A DNA stretch of 64,000 nucleotides from positions 372,001-436,000 of the forward strand of contig NC_134440.1 in the NCBI RefSeq assembly GCF_030867145.1, read 5' to 3'. This stretch comes from Opisthocomus hoazin (taxonomy: Eukaryota; Chordata; Aves; Opisthocomiformes; Opisthocomidae). The stretch's first letter is position 1. Each line of letters opens with the position of its first letter. Shown piece after piece: positions 30,672 to 42,900 of the stretch. The notes below the pieces were generated by a model that did no database searches, was not told where the DNA came from, and saw nothing but the letters and a program-made list of their open reading frames with translations. Both the position numbers and the translations under genes were made by a program.

Positions 30672-33600
30672 TCACTTGCCGACGCAGAAGTCCCTGAAGA
30701 TGATGTCCAGGACGTCGTCGGCGCCCACGTGGCCGGTGATGCGGCCCAGGTGCCGCCTCGCCACCCGCAGCCGCTCGGCCGCCAGCCCCAGGTCGCGGCG
30801 GCGGTCGCGGCCGTAGCGCGCCAAGGCCGCGGCGCAGTCGCCGAGGTGAAGGCTGTGCCGGCTCTGCGTCAGGCTGGGCGAGCCTGCCAGGGGGTCTCCA
30901 CACCTGGGGACGGGGGGGGGGAAACCAGCCTGGAGCACCCCCACCCCGAGGCGGGACGGGGTGGCCGGTGTCCCCCCCCCCGCTTCGCCGTGCCCCCCGC
31001 ACTCACAGCCGCACCAGCTGCCGCGCCAGCAGCTCCAGGAGGCGGCCGAGCCCCTCGCCCGTCTCGCAGGAGAGGAGGGCGGCGGGGGGCAAGGGGTCCC
31101 CCCGGGCGCAGGCGTCGCGCAGGGCCGCCCCGTCGCCCCGCAGCAGGTCGGCTTTGTTGAGCACCAGGATGCAGGGGGTGGCGGTGGGGGGCAGCAGGGA
31201 CCCCAGGGCAGCCCCCAGCCCGGCCGGCTCGGTGGGCACCGCTGTGGCATCCAGCACGGCCAGCACCAGGTCTGCTTGCTGCAACCTAGGGGGGGGGGGG
31301 AAACGGGGCAGGGGGAGGGGCCGCATCCTGCTGCCTCCCAGCCCCCACGGCATGGGGGACCCCAGCCCGGCCCCCCGGCCTCACCGGTCCCGTGCGCGGC
31401 TGACCCCCTCCCGCTCGACGGGGTCGGTGGCATCGCGGAGCCCGGCCGTGTCGCTCAGCACCAGCGGGTAACCGCCGACGTTCAGGGCCACCTCCACCAC
31501 GTCCCGCGTCGTCCCCGCCACCGGTGACACGATGGCTGCCGGCCGCTGGCCTGGGGGGGAGGCGACGCGACGCAGGGGACGCTGCTGGGGACCCCCCTGC
31601 CCTTGCAGTGGCGGGCACAGGGGCTGCTGTCCCCGGGGACGGGGGACCCCAGCCCAGCCGCAGGCAGCCCCCCCCCGCGCCCCACTCACACAGCAGGTTG
31701 AGCAGGCTGCTCTTGCCCACGTTGGGGGGGCCGGCGATGACGGCGCGGACCCCCCCGCGCAGCAGCTCCCCGCGGCGCCCGTCCCGCAGGTGGGCACCGA
31801 TCTCCCGCTCCAGCGCCCGCACCGTGGCATCCACTGCGGGGGGGACAGAGCCGGGGGGGAGGACGTGGCGGGGTTGGGGGGACGTGGGCACAGCGGGGAC
31901 CGAGCGTCCTGACCCCCCCCCCCACCGCCCCGCCAGCCTCACCCTGCGACAAGACCTCTTCCTCCACGTTGTCATCCTCGCTGAAGTCGATGTAGGCTTC
32001 AAGGTGGGCGAGAGCCTGGGGGTGGGGAGGGGGTCAGCCCAGCCCCGCGTCCCCAAGTCACCGCGTGCTGCCGGAGGGGCCCAGGCGGGCGGACCCCCGC
32101 CCGCGCCCCGACGCCCTTACCCGGGTGAGGGTCTCGCTCCAGCACTGGTAGAGCCGGCCCAGCTCGCCCTCCGTCTGCCGCAGCGCCTGCCGCCGCTGCG
32201 CCTCCGTCTCCGCCCGGATCAGGTCCCCGAGCCCCTCGGCCGCCGTCAGGTCCAGCTTCCCGCGGCGGAAGGCTCGGCGCGTGAACTCGCCGGGCTCGGC
32301 GGGACGCAGCCCGGGCAGCCGCCCTGCCAGCGCCGCGGTCACCCCCCCTGTCCCCCAGCCGCCGGGACCCTCCGGCAGCACCGCAGTGGGGGCACGACCC
32401 GAGGGGAGCCGTGGGGGGGGGGATGGGATGGGGGGAGGCTCACCCAGCGCCCGCAGCACCCCGCTCACCACTGCCGGCCCACCGTGCACGTGCAGCTCGG
32501 CGCAGTCCTCCCCGGTGAAGCTCTGGGGACCTGCAGAGTCGGGGTATGGCTGAGCCCCCCGCGCTGGCACACCCCATCCCTTCCCCTCCCGGGCTGCACG
32601 CATGCCTCTGAGCCCCGGGGGCTTTTGGGGGGCTCAGGAGAGACCCTTGCTCGCTGCTGTGGCTCCACAGGATCGGTGCAAAGGGGCCAGCGCTGAGCCA
32701 GGACCATCCCTGCTGGCATCCACGCTCAGCCGGTGTCACGGTGCCGGGGAAGCCGAGGGTGGCTGTGCTGGGCACCGGGACCCCGCGCTGGGCACCGAGA
32801 CCCCTCCACTGGGCACTGAGACCCCTCACTGGGCACCGAGACCCCTCCACCAGGCACTGAGATCCCCCCACCAGGCACCGAGACCCCTCCACTGGGCACC
32901 AAGATCCCTCACTGGGCACCGAGACCCCTCTACTGGGCACCAAGACCCCTCACCGGGCACCGAGCACCGACGCCAGCCCACCTGGGAACCAGACGACGAG
33001 GCCGCGGTCAAGGGTCTCGCCGGTGGCGGGGTCGCGGATGCGCCGCAGGGCCAGGACGCGGGGCGGGGGCGGCTGGGGGTGCCCGGTGAGGGTCTGCAGG
33101 GCCCCCCGGCTGCCCGGCCCGCTGGCGCGGATGACGGCCACCCCGCAGCGGCCATGGCCCGAGGACACGGCGAAGACGGTGTCCCCCCACGGCGCCGAGC
33201 ACAGGGGCTGCGCCCACCTGCGACGGGGCAGGGGTGGGGGGGTCGCCCACCCACACCCCCCGGACGGGGCAGGGAGGGTGCAGGGACCCACAAACCCCCC
33301 CATTCACCCCCGAGACCCCTCCCCACGCACCCCCACAGACCCAAGGGGGCTCTTACCCTATGCCCCCCCGAGAGCCAGGGGTGCAGCGCTTCTTTCTGCA
33401 GCCCCCCCCACCCCAGCGTGCACCCCTCTCCGGGCACCCATTTACCTCTGCAGCCCCCCTACCCAGGGTTGCACCCCTCCCCGCGCACCCCTTTACCTCT
33501 GCAGCCCCCCAACCCGGGTTGTACCCCTCCCCGTGCCCCCTTTACCCCCGCAGCCCCCCCGGCCTGAAAGCGCAGCCCCCTCCGTGCACACCCCCTTCTC

Positions 33601-33890
33601 CACGGGTGCCCCTTTGCTTCGAGGTGCATCGTCACCCCCCCCAAAGCACCAGGGCGCACCCCCCTTTCCCCGTGCACCCTCCCACGAGGGTCGCCCCCTT
33701 CCCACGCACCCCCTGCCCAAGTGCTGCCCCCCCCCGTGTACCGGCCCTACACCGGAGTACCTCCACCCCCAGGGGTACCTCCACCCCAGGCGCACCCCCC
33801 CTCCGTGCACCCCCTCCCCAGAGCCCCCCCCCCACCCCGGGGTGTCCCCAACCTGCGTCCCGCCACGCTCAGCGCCCTCCGCAGCGCCAT
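30672..33890 (-). CDS. GTPBP3: mitochondrial tRNA modification GTPase (MnmE family)
   Basis: With MTO1 it makes the taurinomethyl group on wobble uridine 34 of mitochondrial tRNAs. Nine exons in transcript order: 33853-33890, 32982-33217, 32444-32530, 32121-32323, 31943-32015, 31690-31833, 31385-31550, 31007-31285 and 30672-30903, giving 485 aa (human 492). A basic N-terminal targeting peptide ([12 protein letters not shown]) is followed by the folate-binding TrmE N domain ([31 protein letters not shown]), the helical domain, then the GTPase with G1 [10 protein letters not shown]2 GTTRD, G3 DTAG, G4 NKAD and G5 SCETGEG. The protein ends in CVGK, the conserved catalytic C-(I/L/V)-G-K motif of MnmE. 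All key residues are present. The head is CpG-rich with two inverted CCAAT boxes. Confidence 0.95.
32760..32965. repeat. Minisatellite in GTPBP3 intron 2
   Basis: About ten units of roughly 20 bp, CTGGGCACCGAGACCCCTCC and variants, abut the donor side of exon 2 (exon edge at 32982). Confidence 0.88.
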
Positions 33891-33943
33891 AGCCCCCGCC
33901 GGCCTCAGCGCAGGCGCCTCGCCCCGCCCACCCGCGCGTCTCG

Positions 33944-34000
33944 ATTGGCCAGAGAGCCAGAAGAGGGCGGGCCTCACGCCCAAACCCCGCTTCTGATTGG
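33944..34000 (-). promoter_or_regulatory. GTPBP3: GTPBP3 promoter with two CCAAT boxes
   Basis: ATTGG at 33944-33948 and 33996-34000 are CCAAT on the transcribed strand, 54 and 106 nt upstream of the start codon, in a CpG-rich TATA-less region. This is typical of housekeeping mitochondrial genes. Confidence 0.6.
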
Positions 34001-34004
34001 CTAT

Positions 34005-36780
34005 TCCGCCAGTAATGGCTCCGCTCCGCCTGAGGCTGTGCTGGAGGCGATTGCTTCCGCCCAGCGCGGGGCGCGGGGCTGCCCCGTGGGTCCCTGCCCG
34101 TCCTCGCCGCGCTGCCCGGGCTGCGGCTCCCCCCTGCTCCCCCTGAGGCTCTGCGCGCCCGCTCGCCCCCCGGGTTCCGCCCCCGCGGGGTGCAGGGTGT
34201 GGGGATGCAGTGGGACCCCCCCCCGGGGGTCCCCCAGGTACGGGGCCGGACACCCGCGCCCCACGGCTGCATCCTAAAAATCACCCCCAGCCCCTGAGGA
34301 CCCTGAGGTGGGGGGGTCTCCCGTGTGCGGAGGCGGGGGGGGGGGGGGGGCAGCACCCACGTCCGCCCATGGCAGAGCCCATCGCTGCCCAGTCCCCGTC
34401 CTACTGTCCCCTCTGCACCCACTGCTGTCCCCGTCCCTCGGGGTGGGGGGGGGTCCCTTGCCCCCACACCGACACAGGCTGTCCAGGAGCGCTCGGGCTT
34501 TTCGGGGACCCCTGCGCACCCCGGGGGGGTCCCTGCGCTAGGCACTCCCATGCCCCGAGGAGGCTGAGCCCCGCCGAGCCGAAGCTGCTCTTCCCCCCGG
34601 CGAACCTCCGCCACGTCCCGAGGGTCTCAACCCCGCCGGGGGCCGGGGCCGACCCCTGGGCTGCCGGGTGGGGGTCCCCCAGGCCGTCCCCGCCGTGGGG
34701 GCCGGGAGGGGCCCGCAGCCGCCCGCGCCCCCGCCGCTCCGTGAACCATAGAAATTTTCCCCCAGAGGCATCACGGCGCGGCGCCCGCCCGCCCCGCTCC
34801 CCGCCCCTGCCCGGGGTTGGGGGACCCCATCCCCGTCGCCCCCCCGCTCCGGGGTCGGGACCTGGGGGGCCCAACCAGCCGGAGCACAGGGGCTGGGGTG
34901 CGGGCATCCAGGGCGATGGGGGTCCCCCCTGCTCTGGGGGGGGGTCTCCCTCCGCGGTCCCCCCAAATCTTGGCTCAGTTTGGAGCGGGTTTGGGTCAGC
35001 TGGGGCGGGCGGCGGGGTGGGGACAGACGGGGGGGGGCGGCGGGGGGGAGCGGGGGGGCGGCCGTGCAGACAAAGGCGCTGGAGCAGGGAGGAGCGAGCA
35101 GCAGCATGGCCGGGGTGCGGGCAGGGATGAGGGCCGGGATGAGGGCCGGGATGCTGGAGTCCCTGGGATGCTGGCAGGGATGCAGGCAGGGATGAGGACC
35201 AGGATGCTGGCAGGGATGCAGGCAGAGAGGAGGATGAGGATGCTGACCAGGATGTGGGCAGGGATGCTGGAATCACTGGGATGCTGGCAGGGATGCAGGC
35301 AGGGATGCTGGAATCCCCAAGATGTGTCCAGGGATGAGGGCAAGGATGAGGACCGGGATGCTGGCAGGGATGCGGGCAGGGATGCTGGAATCCCCAGGAT
35401 GTGGGCAGGGATGCAGACAGAGATCCGGGCAGGGATGCTGGATTCCCTGGGATACTGTCAGGGATGCAGGAAGGGATATGGGCAGGGATGCTGGAATCCC
35501 CAGGATGCAGGCAGGGATACTGTCAGGGTAGCAGGAAGGGATGCGGGCAGGGATGCGGGCAGGGATGCGGGCAGGGATTTGGGCAGGGATACGGGCAGGG
35601 ATGCGGGCAGGGATGCTGGAATCCCCGGCACGCTGAAGACCCATCAACGCCGCCTCCTGTGCTAAATCCCTGCGGACACCCCCAAACCCCCCCCGAGCCC
35701 CCCCATGCTCTGTGGGCAGCGGGAACCCAGAGGAGGAGCCGCGGCAGGGAGCATCGGCGGGGAGCGGCCCGGCTCTGGGGGGGTCTCCCCGGGGGTTTTG
35801 GGGTCCTCGGATGCAGCACACACCCCTCAAACCCCTGCAAGGCCCCCGGTAGCCGACCAGCCCGGACCCCCTCCCCACCCGGAGGTGCAGAAGCTTTTCC
35901 TTGTGCCCCCCCTCCTCGCTCCCTCCAGCTCTGAGCCTTCCCCTCCCCACCCAGCAGCTGGACCTGGCCCACGGGGGTCCCAGGAGAGTCGTGGGGGGGG
36001 ATCGGGCTCTGCCAGCCCCCCTAGGCGGGGGGGTGGGGGGGGTACCCTACGCCCAGCCAAGACAGGGACAGCGGCCAGGCCTGGCCTGGGAGACGCGCCA
36101 GTCTGTCCCCCCCCCTCCAGCTGCCGGGAGGGAGATGCCAGAGGAGGGGACGGCTCCTTGTGTCACCCTTCATCAGCGCTGGCACCCAGCCCCTGCCCCA
36201 AAATAGCCGCGGGCGTGCGCGGAGCCGGGGGGGGGCGGGGAGCAGGACCTGCCACAGGGGTGCCCCCACCCCAACGCCCACACTGCTGAGGGGCTCGGGG
36301 GGGGGGGGGGGTGCCCGGCCGGGCTGCGCTGGGCCCCGGGACCCTCCAGCTCTGTGGGGGCTGGGGGGGGGGCTGGGTGGGGGCTGGGTGAGGGTCCCCC
36401 CCCCGAGTGACCAGGGCTGGACTGAGGGGGGGCAGAGGAGGGCTCCCGAAAGGTCAGGGAGGCAAAGTGCAGCCCCGCTCCGGTTACCGGCTTGGCCCCC
36501 CCCCTCCCCGGGCGCTCCAGGGAACAGCCTGACCCCGGGGGGGGTGCGAGGGGGTGCGGGGGAGGATGCGGGGCACCCCGGGGGCGTGTGGCGGGGGTGG
36601 GATCTGGGGTCGTGGGGCAGTCCGGGACGGGGGGAGGGGATGATACCGGCTCAGGGCCGGCAGCCGGGATGCTCCGTGCCCACCCCCGCCCCCTCGGGCG
36701 GGGTGGGGGGAGCCGGGACCACCCCACGGGGCGCGGCCGGACACGCGTGGCCGTCGCGGCCGGCGCTGGGGAGCCGGCGG
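34005..36780. other. GTPBP3-ANO8 intergenic region
   Basis: GC-rich spacer between divergent promoters, about 2.8 kb. It holds a G-run near 34335 and the minisatellite at 35.1-35.6 kb. No exon was recognised; the many 60-370-codon frames lack domains and splice sites. Confidence 0.45.
35105..35630 (+). repeat. G-rich minisatellite (GCAGGGATGC family)
   Basis: About 45 units of 10-12 bp (GGCAGGGATGC, GGACCGGGATGC) interrupted at intervals by TGGAATCCCCAGGATG or TGGAATCACTGGGATG, giving a larger period of about 60-110 bp. Similar in unit sequence to the array in ANO8 intron 4. Confidence 0.88.
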
Positions 36781-36791
36781 CCAACCAGAGA

Positions 36792-36797
36792 ATTAAA
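36792..36797 (+). promoter_or_regulatory. ANO8: TATA-like ATTAAA in the ANO8 promoter
   Basis: GAATTAAAGGGG stands alone in an extremely CpG-rich promoter, about 145 nt before the ANO8 start codon. A weak TATA variant is possible; CpG-island initiation is as likely. Confidence 0.3.
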
Positions 36798-36940
36798 GGG
36801 GCCGCTCCGCTCCGCCGCCTTTGTCCCTCCTCCCGCCCGGTGCCGGCGGCTCGGGAGGCACCGGAGGCACCGGCGGCACCGGCGGCCCCGGCCCCGAGCC
36901 CCGGCCCCATGCACCGGCCCCCGCCGCCCGGCCCCGCACC

Positions 36941-39900
36941 ATGCCCGAGCCGCCGGTGCCAGCGCAGGACGGCGACCGGTCCCGGCGGGCCCCGGGGACC
37001 GAGGAGCGAACGGAACCGGCGGCCCCGACCGGGGTCTTGGGTAAGGGGGGGGGGGGAACGGGGCGGCCCCCGCTGGGGGTGCGGGAGGCGGTTGCGGGGC
37101 GGGGGGGGGGGGAAGCTGGGGGGGGGGGGGCCGCTCCCTGCGGCTCCGATGCGGATGGCGGCGGGGCTCGCCCGGGATGCGGCTCCCGGGGGGGTGCGGG
37201 GAGGGGGGGGGTCCGTGGCCTCCGTGGGGCTCTGAGAACCCCACCGGAGAGCTGGTTGCCCCCCCCGGGGTCCCGTCCCTGCGACCCCCGGGGGGTCTGT
37301 GGTGCTCTGGGGATTGGGGCTGTGCGTGTGTCCCCCCCACCCGGCACCGGTGCGTTGCCCCCCCGGGATGGGGTCCCCGCACAGGTCTGTGTCCCCGAGG
37401 ACGTACCTGTGACCTCTCCAGCATCGCGTCCACGCACCCCCCGTGTCACCTCCGGGCCACGCAGCCCCCCCGGGAAGCTCCATTTACCCCCCCGCCCCCC
37501 CCAGGGTCAGGCCTGTGCCCCCCACAGACCCAATCCGTGCACCCATGGCTTGGGCAGCGGGTGCAGGACGGGGGCTTTGGGTCGGGGTCCCCAAGCTGGG
37601 GTTGGGTGGGGGGGGGTTGGGGTCCCCCCCTACGTGGCCCTGGGCGCAGGTGACGTCCCCACGCCCGCGGCTGGGTTGTGGTCCCCCCGGGCAAGGCAGC
37701 GCAGGCTGCCTGCGGGGGGGTGACCCACTTTGTGTGTCCCCCCCTCGGGGACGCGGGCTCTGCTGGGGTGCAGCCGTCCCCCTGCGGCTCCCGTGACCTT
37801 ACCCCGAGAGCCAAGGTGAGCGGCACGGCGCGGCGACCGGGGGGGGAGCGGGGGGGCTGCGGGGACGAGCGGGGACACAGGGCTGCCGTGGGGCACCGGA
37901 TCCCTCATGCTGGTTCGATGGTGGCACCAGTTTGGTGATGGGATGCCGGGAGCGGGCGGTGGGCAGCGGGGCAGGAAGGACCCCGTGGCCGGAGCAGGGT
38001 GCAGGCAGCGAGCGGCCCCCCTCCCCCAAGCCCAACCAGGAGCTGGGGACCCCAGTGGGGCTCGGCCACGTCTTCACCGTTCACCTTGGGCAGGAAAAAC
38101 CCTCCCGCGCCCGGAGCCGAGGCCTCGGCGTCAGCACCCGCCGGGCATCGCGCCGGTTCGCGCGCCGCGTGCTTCGCCGCTGCCCGGCCGTGCCCGCCGG
38201 CTGGGCCCCCCCAGTCCCCCCACTCCGCTGGGGGTGGGTTACACCGCTCCGGGCAGGGCGTAAATAATTCAGGGTGGGTGAGCTCAGCGCGCCGGTTTGG
38301 GCGAGCGGCCCGGCGAGCGCGGCCGAGCCACCGCCATGGGCACCGCACGCCCACCCCGGCGGCGTTGGGTGCGGGGACGTGGCCCGGGGTGCAGGATCGG
38401 CCCCGCGCCGGGGCGGCTGGCTGGCAGCCCGGCGCCGTCCCCGGCCTTCGCCCACGGTGCCGGGACAGGGCGGCCTTTCAGAGCCCGGCGCCGCGGTCCC
38501 GTCTCGATGGTGGCTCAGGCAATGAGTTTGTCGGGTCTCAGCCCAGCTGATGTTGGGGGGGGGGGCTGCGCTGCTCCCCCAGCATGGGGGGGTCCGGAGC
38601 CGGGGTGCATCCCCTGGGATCGGCTGCCAGGGCAGGGTCGGTGTTTCCTGTTTTTCGGGGCCGACAGGTCCCGGTGTGAGCCGCGTTTCCGGAGCCCCGG
38701 GATCGTCCCAGCCCTGGGGCAGCCGGAGAGGCCGTGACATCCCCTGGGCATTGGGTCACCCGCCCCGTCCTGGCTCTGCCACCCTCGTTTGGGAGGGGAA
38801 ACTGAGGCAGGGAGGTGGCTGGGCACGCTGCTGGAGAAAACAGCACCAGAAACGGGGTCCCGTGGGGGGATCCCCCCCCAGCAGCGTCGGGGAGCCTCAT
38901 CCTGCCCTCCCTGCCCGCTCCCAGCAACGTTTTGGGATGCTCCCAGTCCCCGTCCACGCCAAGGGACGGAATGGGCACACTGGGCACGGGGACGGTATGT
39001 CCCCGCAGCCTGGGCACCCCGCAATAGGACAGGGGCTGTGTCCCCGCGTGGAACCCAGCTGGGGGGTGACGAGGGGACCCTGGGGACCGTCCCCATCCCG
39101 CCTCGCCTCCGCGGCGCGGGGCCTCCCCGGGTTTCCATGGAGACCGGCTGCTTTTTCGCTCTCCCCATTTTTCCTGCGGTTTCCCATCTCCCGGAGCCAC
39201 GGCCCTGCCGGATCCCGGCCGCGCCGAGGGGCTGCGGGCAGAGGTGAGCGGAGGGGGGGGCTGCAGGGGGGCACCCCGGGGCATCCCGCGGCAGCCAGCA
39301 CCCCATGGGTGCCAAGACACGGCCGCCGGCACCTCCCCGGCAGCTGTCGGGGCCTTTTCGGGCACCCAGAGCTGCCGGAGGAGAAACCTGAGCCGGGGCC
39401 GGTGTCACCACGAGCGGGCCGTGAGCTGCTGCCATGCTGGGGACAGCCACCACCGGGGACACGCCGGGGGTCCCCACGCCCATCCCGCACGCTGGCAGCT
39501 GAGTCCTTGGCGCTTTGGGGTCCGGTTGGCGGGGCTGGGTGGGTGGGGGGCTGCCCCGCGGGGTCCCCCGGCCGCTCACCCCGTTGCTCCCTCCGGCAGA
39601 TAAGCTCTTCGGGAAGCGGCTGCTCCAAGCCGGGCGCTACATCATGTCCCACAAGGCCTGGATGAAGACGGTGCCCACGGAGAACTGCGACGTGCTGATG
39701 ACCTTCCCGGGTAGGGAGATGTCCGGGGTACCCGGGACGGGGGCTGCCGGGGCCGGTGTGGAGCGCTGGGACGGCGGCACGGAGCTGCGGCGGGGATGGG
39801 GGACGTGGGGAGGGATGGGGAGCAGCGGGGTGGGCTGGGCTGGGAGATGTGGCACCCCGGTCCCCGCCACGGCGCTGACCGGCGCCGTCCAGACACCACC

Positions 39901-42900
39901 GACGACCACACGCTGCTCTGGCTCCTGAACCACATCCGCCTCGGCATCCCCGAGCTCATCGTCCAGGTGCGGCACCACAAGCACACCCGCGTCTACGCCT
40001 TCTTCGTCACCGCCACCTACGAGAGGTAGGGTCCCAGCCGCGTCCCCGGTCCCCGCCGTGTCCCCCGCCGCGTCCCCAGCTGCGTCCCCTCTCCCTGCAG
40101 CCTGCTGCGTGGGGCTGATGAGATCGGGCTGCGGAAGCCGGTGAAAGCCGAGTTCGGCGGGGGCATGCGGAGCTTCTCCTGCGAGGAGGATTACATCTAC
40201 GAGAACATCGAGAACGAGTTTTACTTCTTCACCTCTCAGGTGGGACGCGGAGGGACGAGGGACACGCGGCAGGGACGCGGGGATGTGGGGTTGCAGCGCA
40301 GGGAGGTGGGGATGCGGGGATCTGGGAGTGATGGGCTGGGATGCCGGGATGTGGGGATGCGGGGATCGGGGGATGATGGGCAGGGATGAGGGGATGCAGG
40401 GATGCGGGGATCCAGGAGTGATGGGTGGGGAAGCGGGAATGCAGGGATGTGGGGATGTGGGGATGCAGGGATGCGGGGTGCAGGGATCCAGGGGTGATGG
40501 GCGGGGTGCAGGGATGCAGGGGTGCAGGGATGCACAGATGCAGGGATGTGGGGTGCAGGGATCCAGGGATGATGGGTGGGGATGCAGGGGTGCAGGGATG
40601 CAGGGATGTGGGGATGTGGGGGTGCAGGGATGCGCAGCTGCAGGGGTGCAGGGATGCAGGGATCCAAGGGCGATGGGCAGGGATGCAAGGGCGCAGGGAT
40701 GTGGGGTGCAGGGATGCAGAGATGGGGGGATATGGGGATGCAGAGCAGGGATGCGGGGTGCAGGGATGGGGGGATATGGGGATGCAGAGCAGGAATGCAG
40801 GGGTGCAGGGATGCAGGGGTGCAGGGATGCAGGGATCCGGGGCTGATGGGCAGGGATGCAGGGATGCAGGGTGCAGGGATGCAGGGATGCAGAGCAGGGA
40901 TGCAGCACCATGGGGCAGGGAATCAGATCCTCACCCTGTCCCCAGATGAAGAAGGGGATCAGGGAGCCCCAGCCCAGCTGGGGACCGAGCCAGCCGTCCC
41001 CCAAGCTGGGGACAAGGCGGGTCCGGGGAGGGGACAGGAGAGGGGCAGGGGGCTGGGCAGTGGGACCACCACCCCGGGCTCAAACGCTGCTGCGGTGCCA
41101 CAGGAACGGCAAAACATCATCAGGTACTGGCTGGAGAACCTGCGAGCCAAGCAGGGCGAGTCGCTGCACAACATCCACTTCCTCGAGGGACAGCCCATCA
41201 GTGAGTGCGGCACGGCACGGCGTGGCACGGCCACCCCACCGCCCCGCTCCCTCTGCCCAGCCCGTGCCCAAGCCGTGCCAGGGTGGCTCTGGAGGACGCG
41301 AGTCCAGCGAGGGTCACCGTGTGTCCCCATCCCCGGGGGTGGGTGCCGGAGCGGGGGGGTGGGTGCATGGTGGCTGCGCCAGGGTTGGGCACGGAGCCCC
41401 GGTGTGCCACGGTCACCCCCAAACCCATCCTCCTCATTGTCCCTGCCCCAAACCCCGCCGTGCCGGGCGACCCGCGCGGGCAGTCGGGGCGGGTGGCGGT
41501 GTCCCCGCAGCCCGTCGCTGACGCCGTGCCCCGCGGCGCAGTCCCGGAGCTGGCGGCCCGCGGCGTCATCCAGCAGGTCTTCCCGCTGCACGAGCAGAGG
41601 ATCCTCAAACGGCTCATGAAGTCCTGGGTGCAGGCGGTCTGCGAGGCCCAGCCGCTCGGTGAGGGGCTGGAGGGGTGGCACGGGGGGGGCTGGGGGGTCA
41701 CAGCCCCGCTCACGCCCCCCCACCTCGGCCCCCGCAGATGAGATCTGCGACTACTTCGGGGTGAAGATCGCCATGTACTTCGCCTGGCTGGGCTTCTACA
41801 CCTCGGCCATGGTGTACCCCGCCGTCTTCGGCTCCATCCTCTACACCTTCACCGAGAGCGACCAGGTGAGAGGGGCTGGGAAATGGGGTAAAATGGGTAA
41901 AAATGGGTAAAACCCCACGGTTTTGGGTCATGGGGGGCGGGTTTCCATCCCTCCTTACTCCGGGCTGTCCCCAGGATGCTCTGTAGTGGTGGTGAGCTGG
42001 GAGGGTCCCCAGCCCGTGGTGGTGGGGCCGGGGGTGCAGCAGGCAGGGGGGTGCAGGGGGTGGGAGGGGGCCGAGCCCGGCGCAGTCGGTGACGTCCGTC
42101 CCGCAGACCAGCCAGGACATCTGCTGCGTCGTCTTCGCCATCTTCAACGTCGTCTGGGCCACCCTCTTCCTCGAGGAGTGGAAGCGCCGCGGGGCCGAGT
42201 TCGCCTACAAGTGGGGGACGTTGGACACCCCAGCCGAGTCCATCGAGGAGCCCCGGCCCCAGTTCAGGGTGAGCCCTTGGGGAGGGGGGGGGGGTCCCAT
42301 GCCGGGGGGGGGGGGGGCTGTCCCCGGCGCTGGGGTCTGGCTGAGCTCCCCCCCGACCCCAGCAAGACGCCCGAGGGGGGTCTGCGCTGGGTCCCACCAG
42401 CGTTGGGGTCCCGTGGGGGTCCCCGCTGTGGGGAGGGTCCCACGCTGCCGTCCCCCCCCCCCCCCGTTAGGGCGTGAAGAGAATCAGCCCCGTGACCAGC
42501 GCGGAGGAGTTTTATTACCCGCCGTGGAAGCGCCTGCTCTTCCAGTGCCTGGTCAGCCTCCCCGTCTGCCTCGCCTGCCTCTCCCTCGTCTTCCTCCTCA
42601 TGCTGGGCTGCTTCCAGCTCCAGGTGGGTCCTCACCGCGCCCGCGCCGGGCTGCCAGCCCCCCCCGCGCTGACCCCGTCCCTGTCCCCGCAGGAGTTCGT
42701 GCTGAGCATCCAGGAGCTGCCCCGGATCATCCGTTTCCTCCCCAAAATTGTCCTGGCCATCATCGTCACCGCCTGCGACGAGGTTTACAAGAAGATCGCG
42801 TACTGGCTGAACGACATGGGTGCGCGGGGGTGGCCCCCGGGGGTGACACCGGCGGGGCTGGGTGCTGGCACCCCCCCCTTCCCCGAGACCCCCCCCTGAA

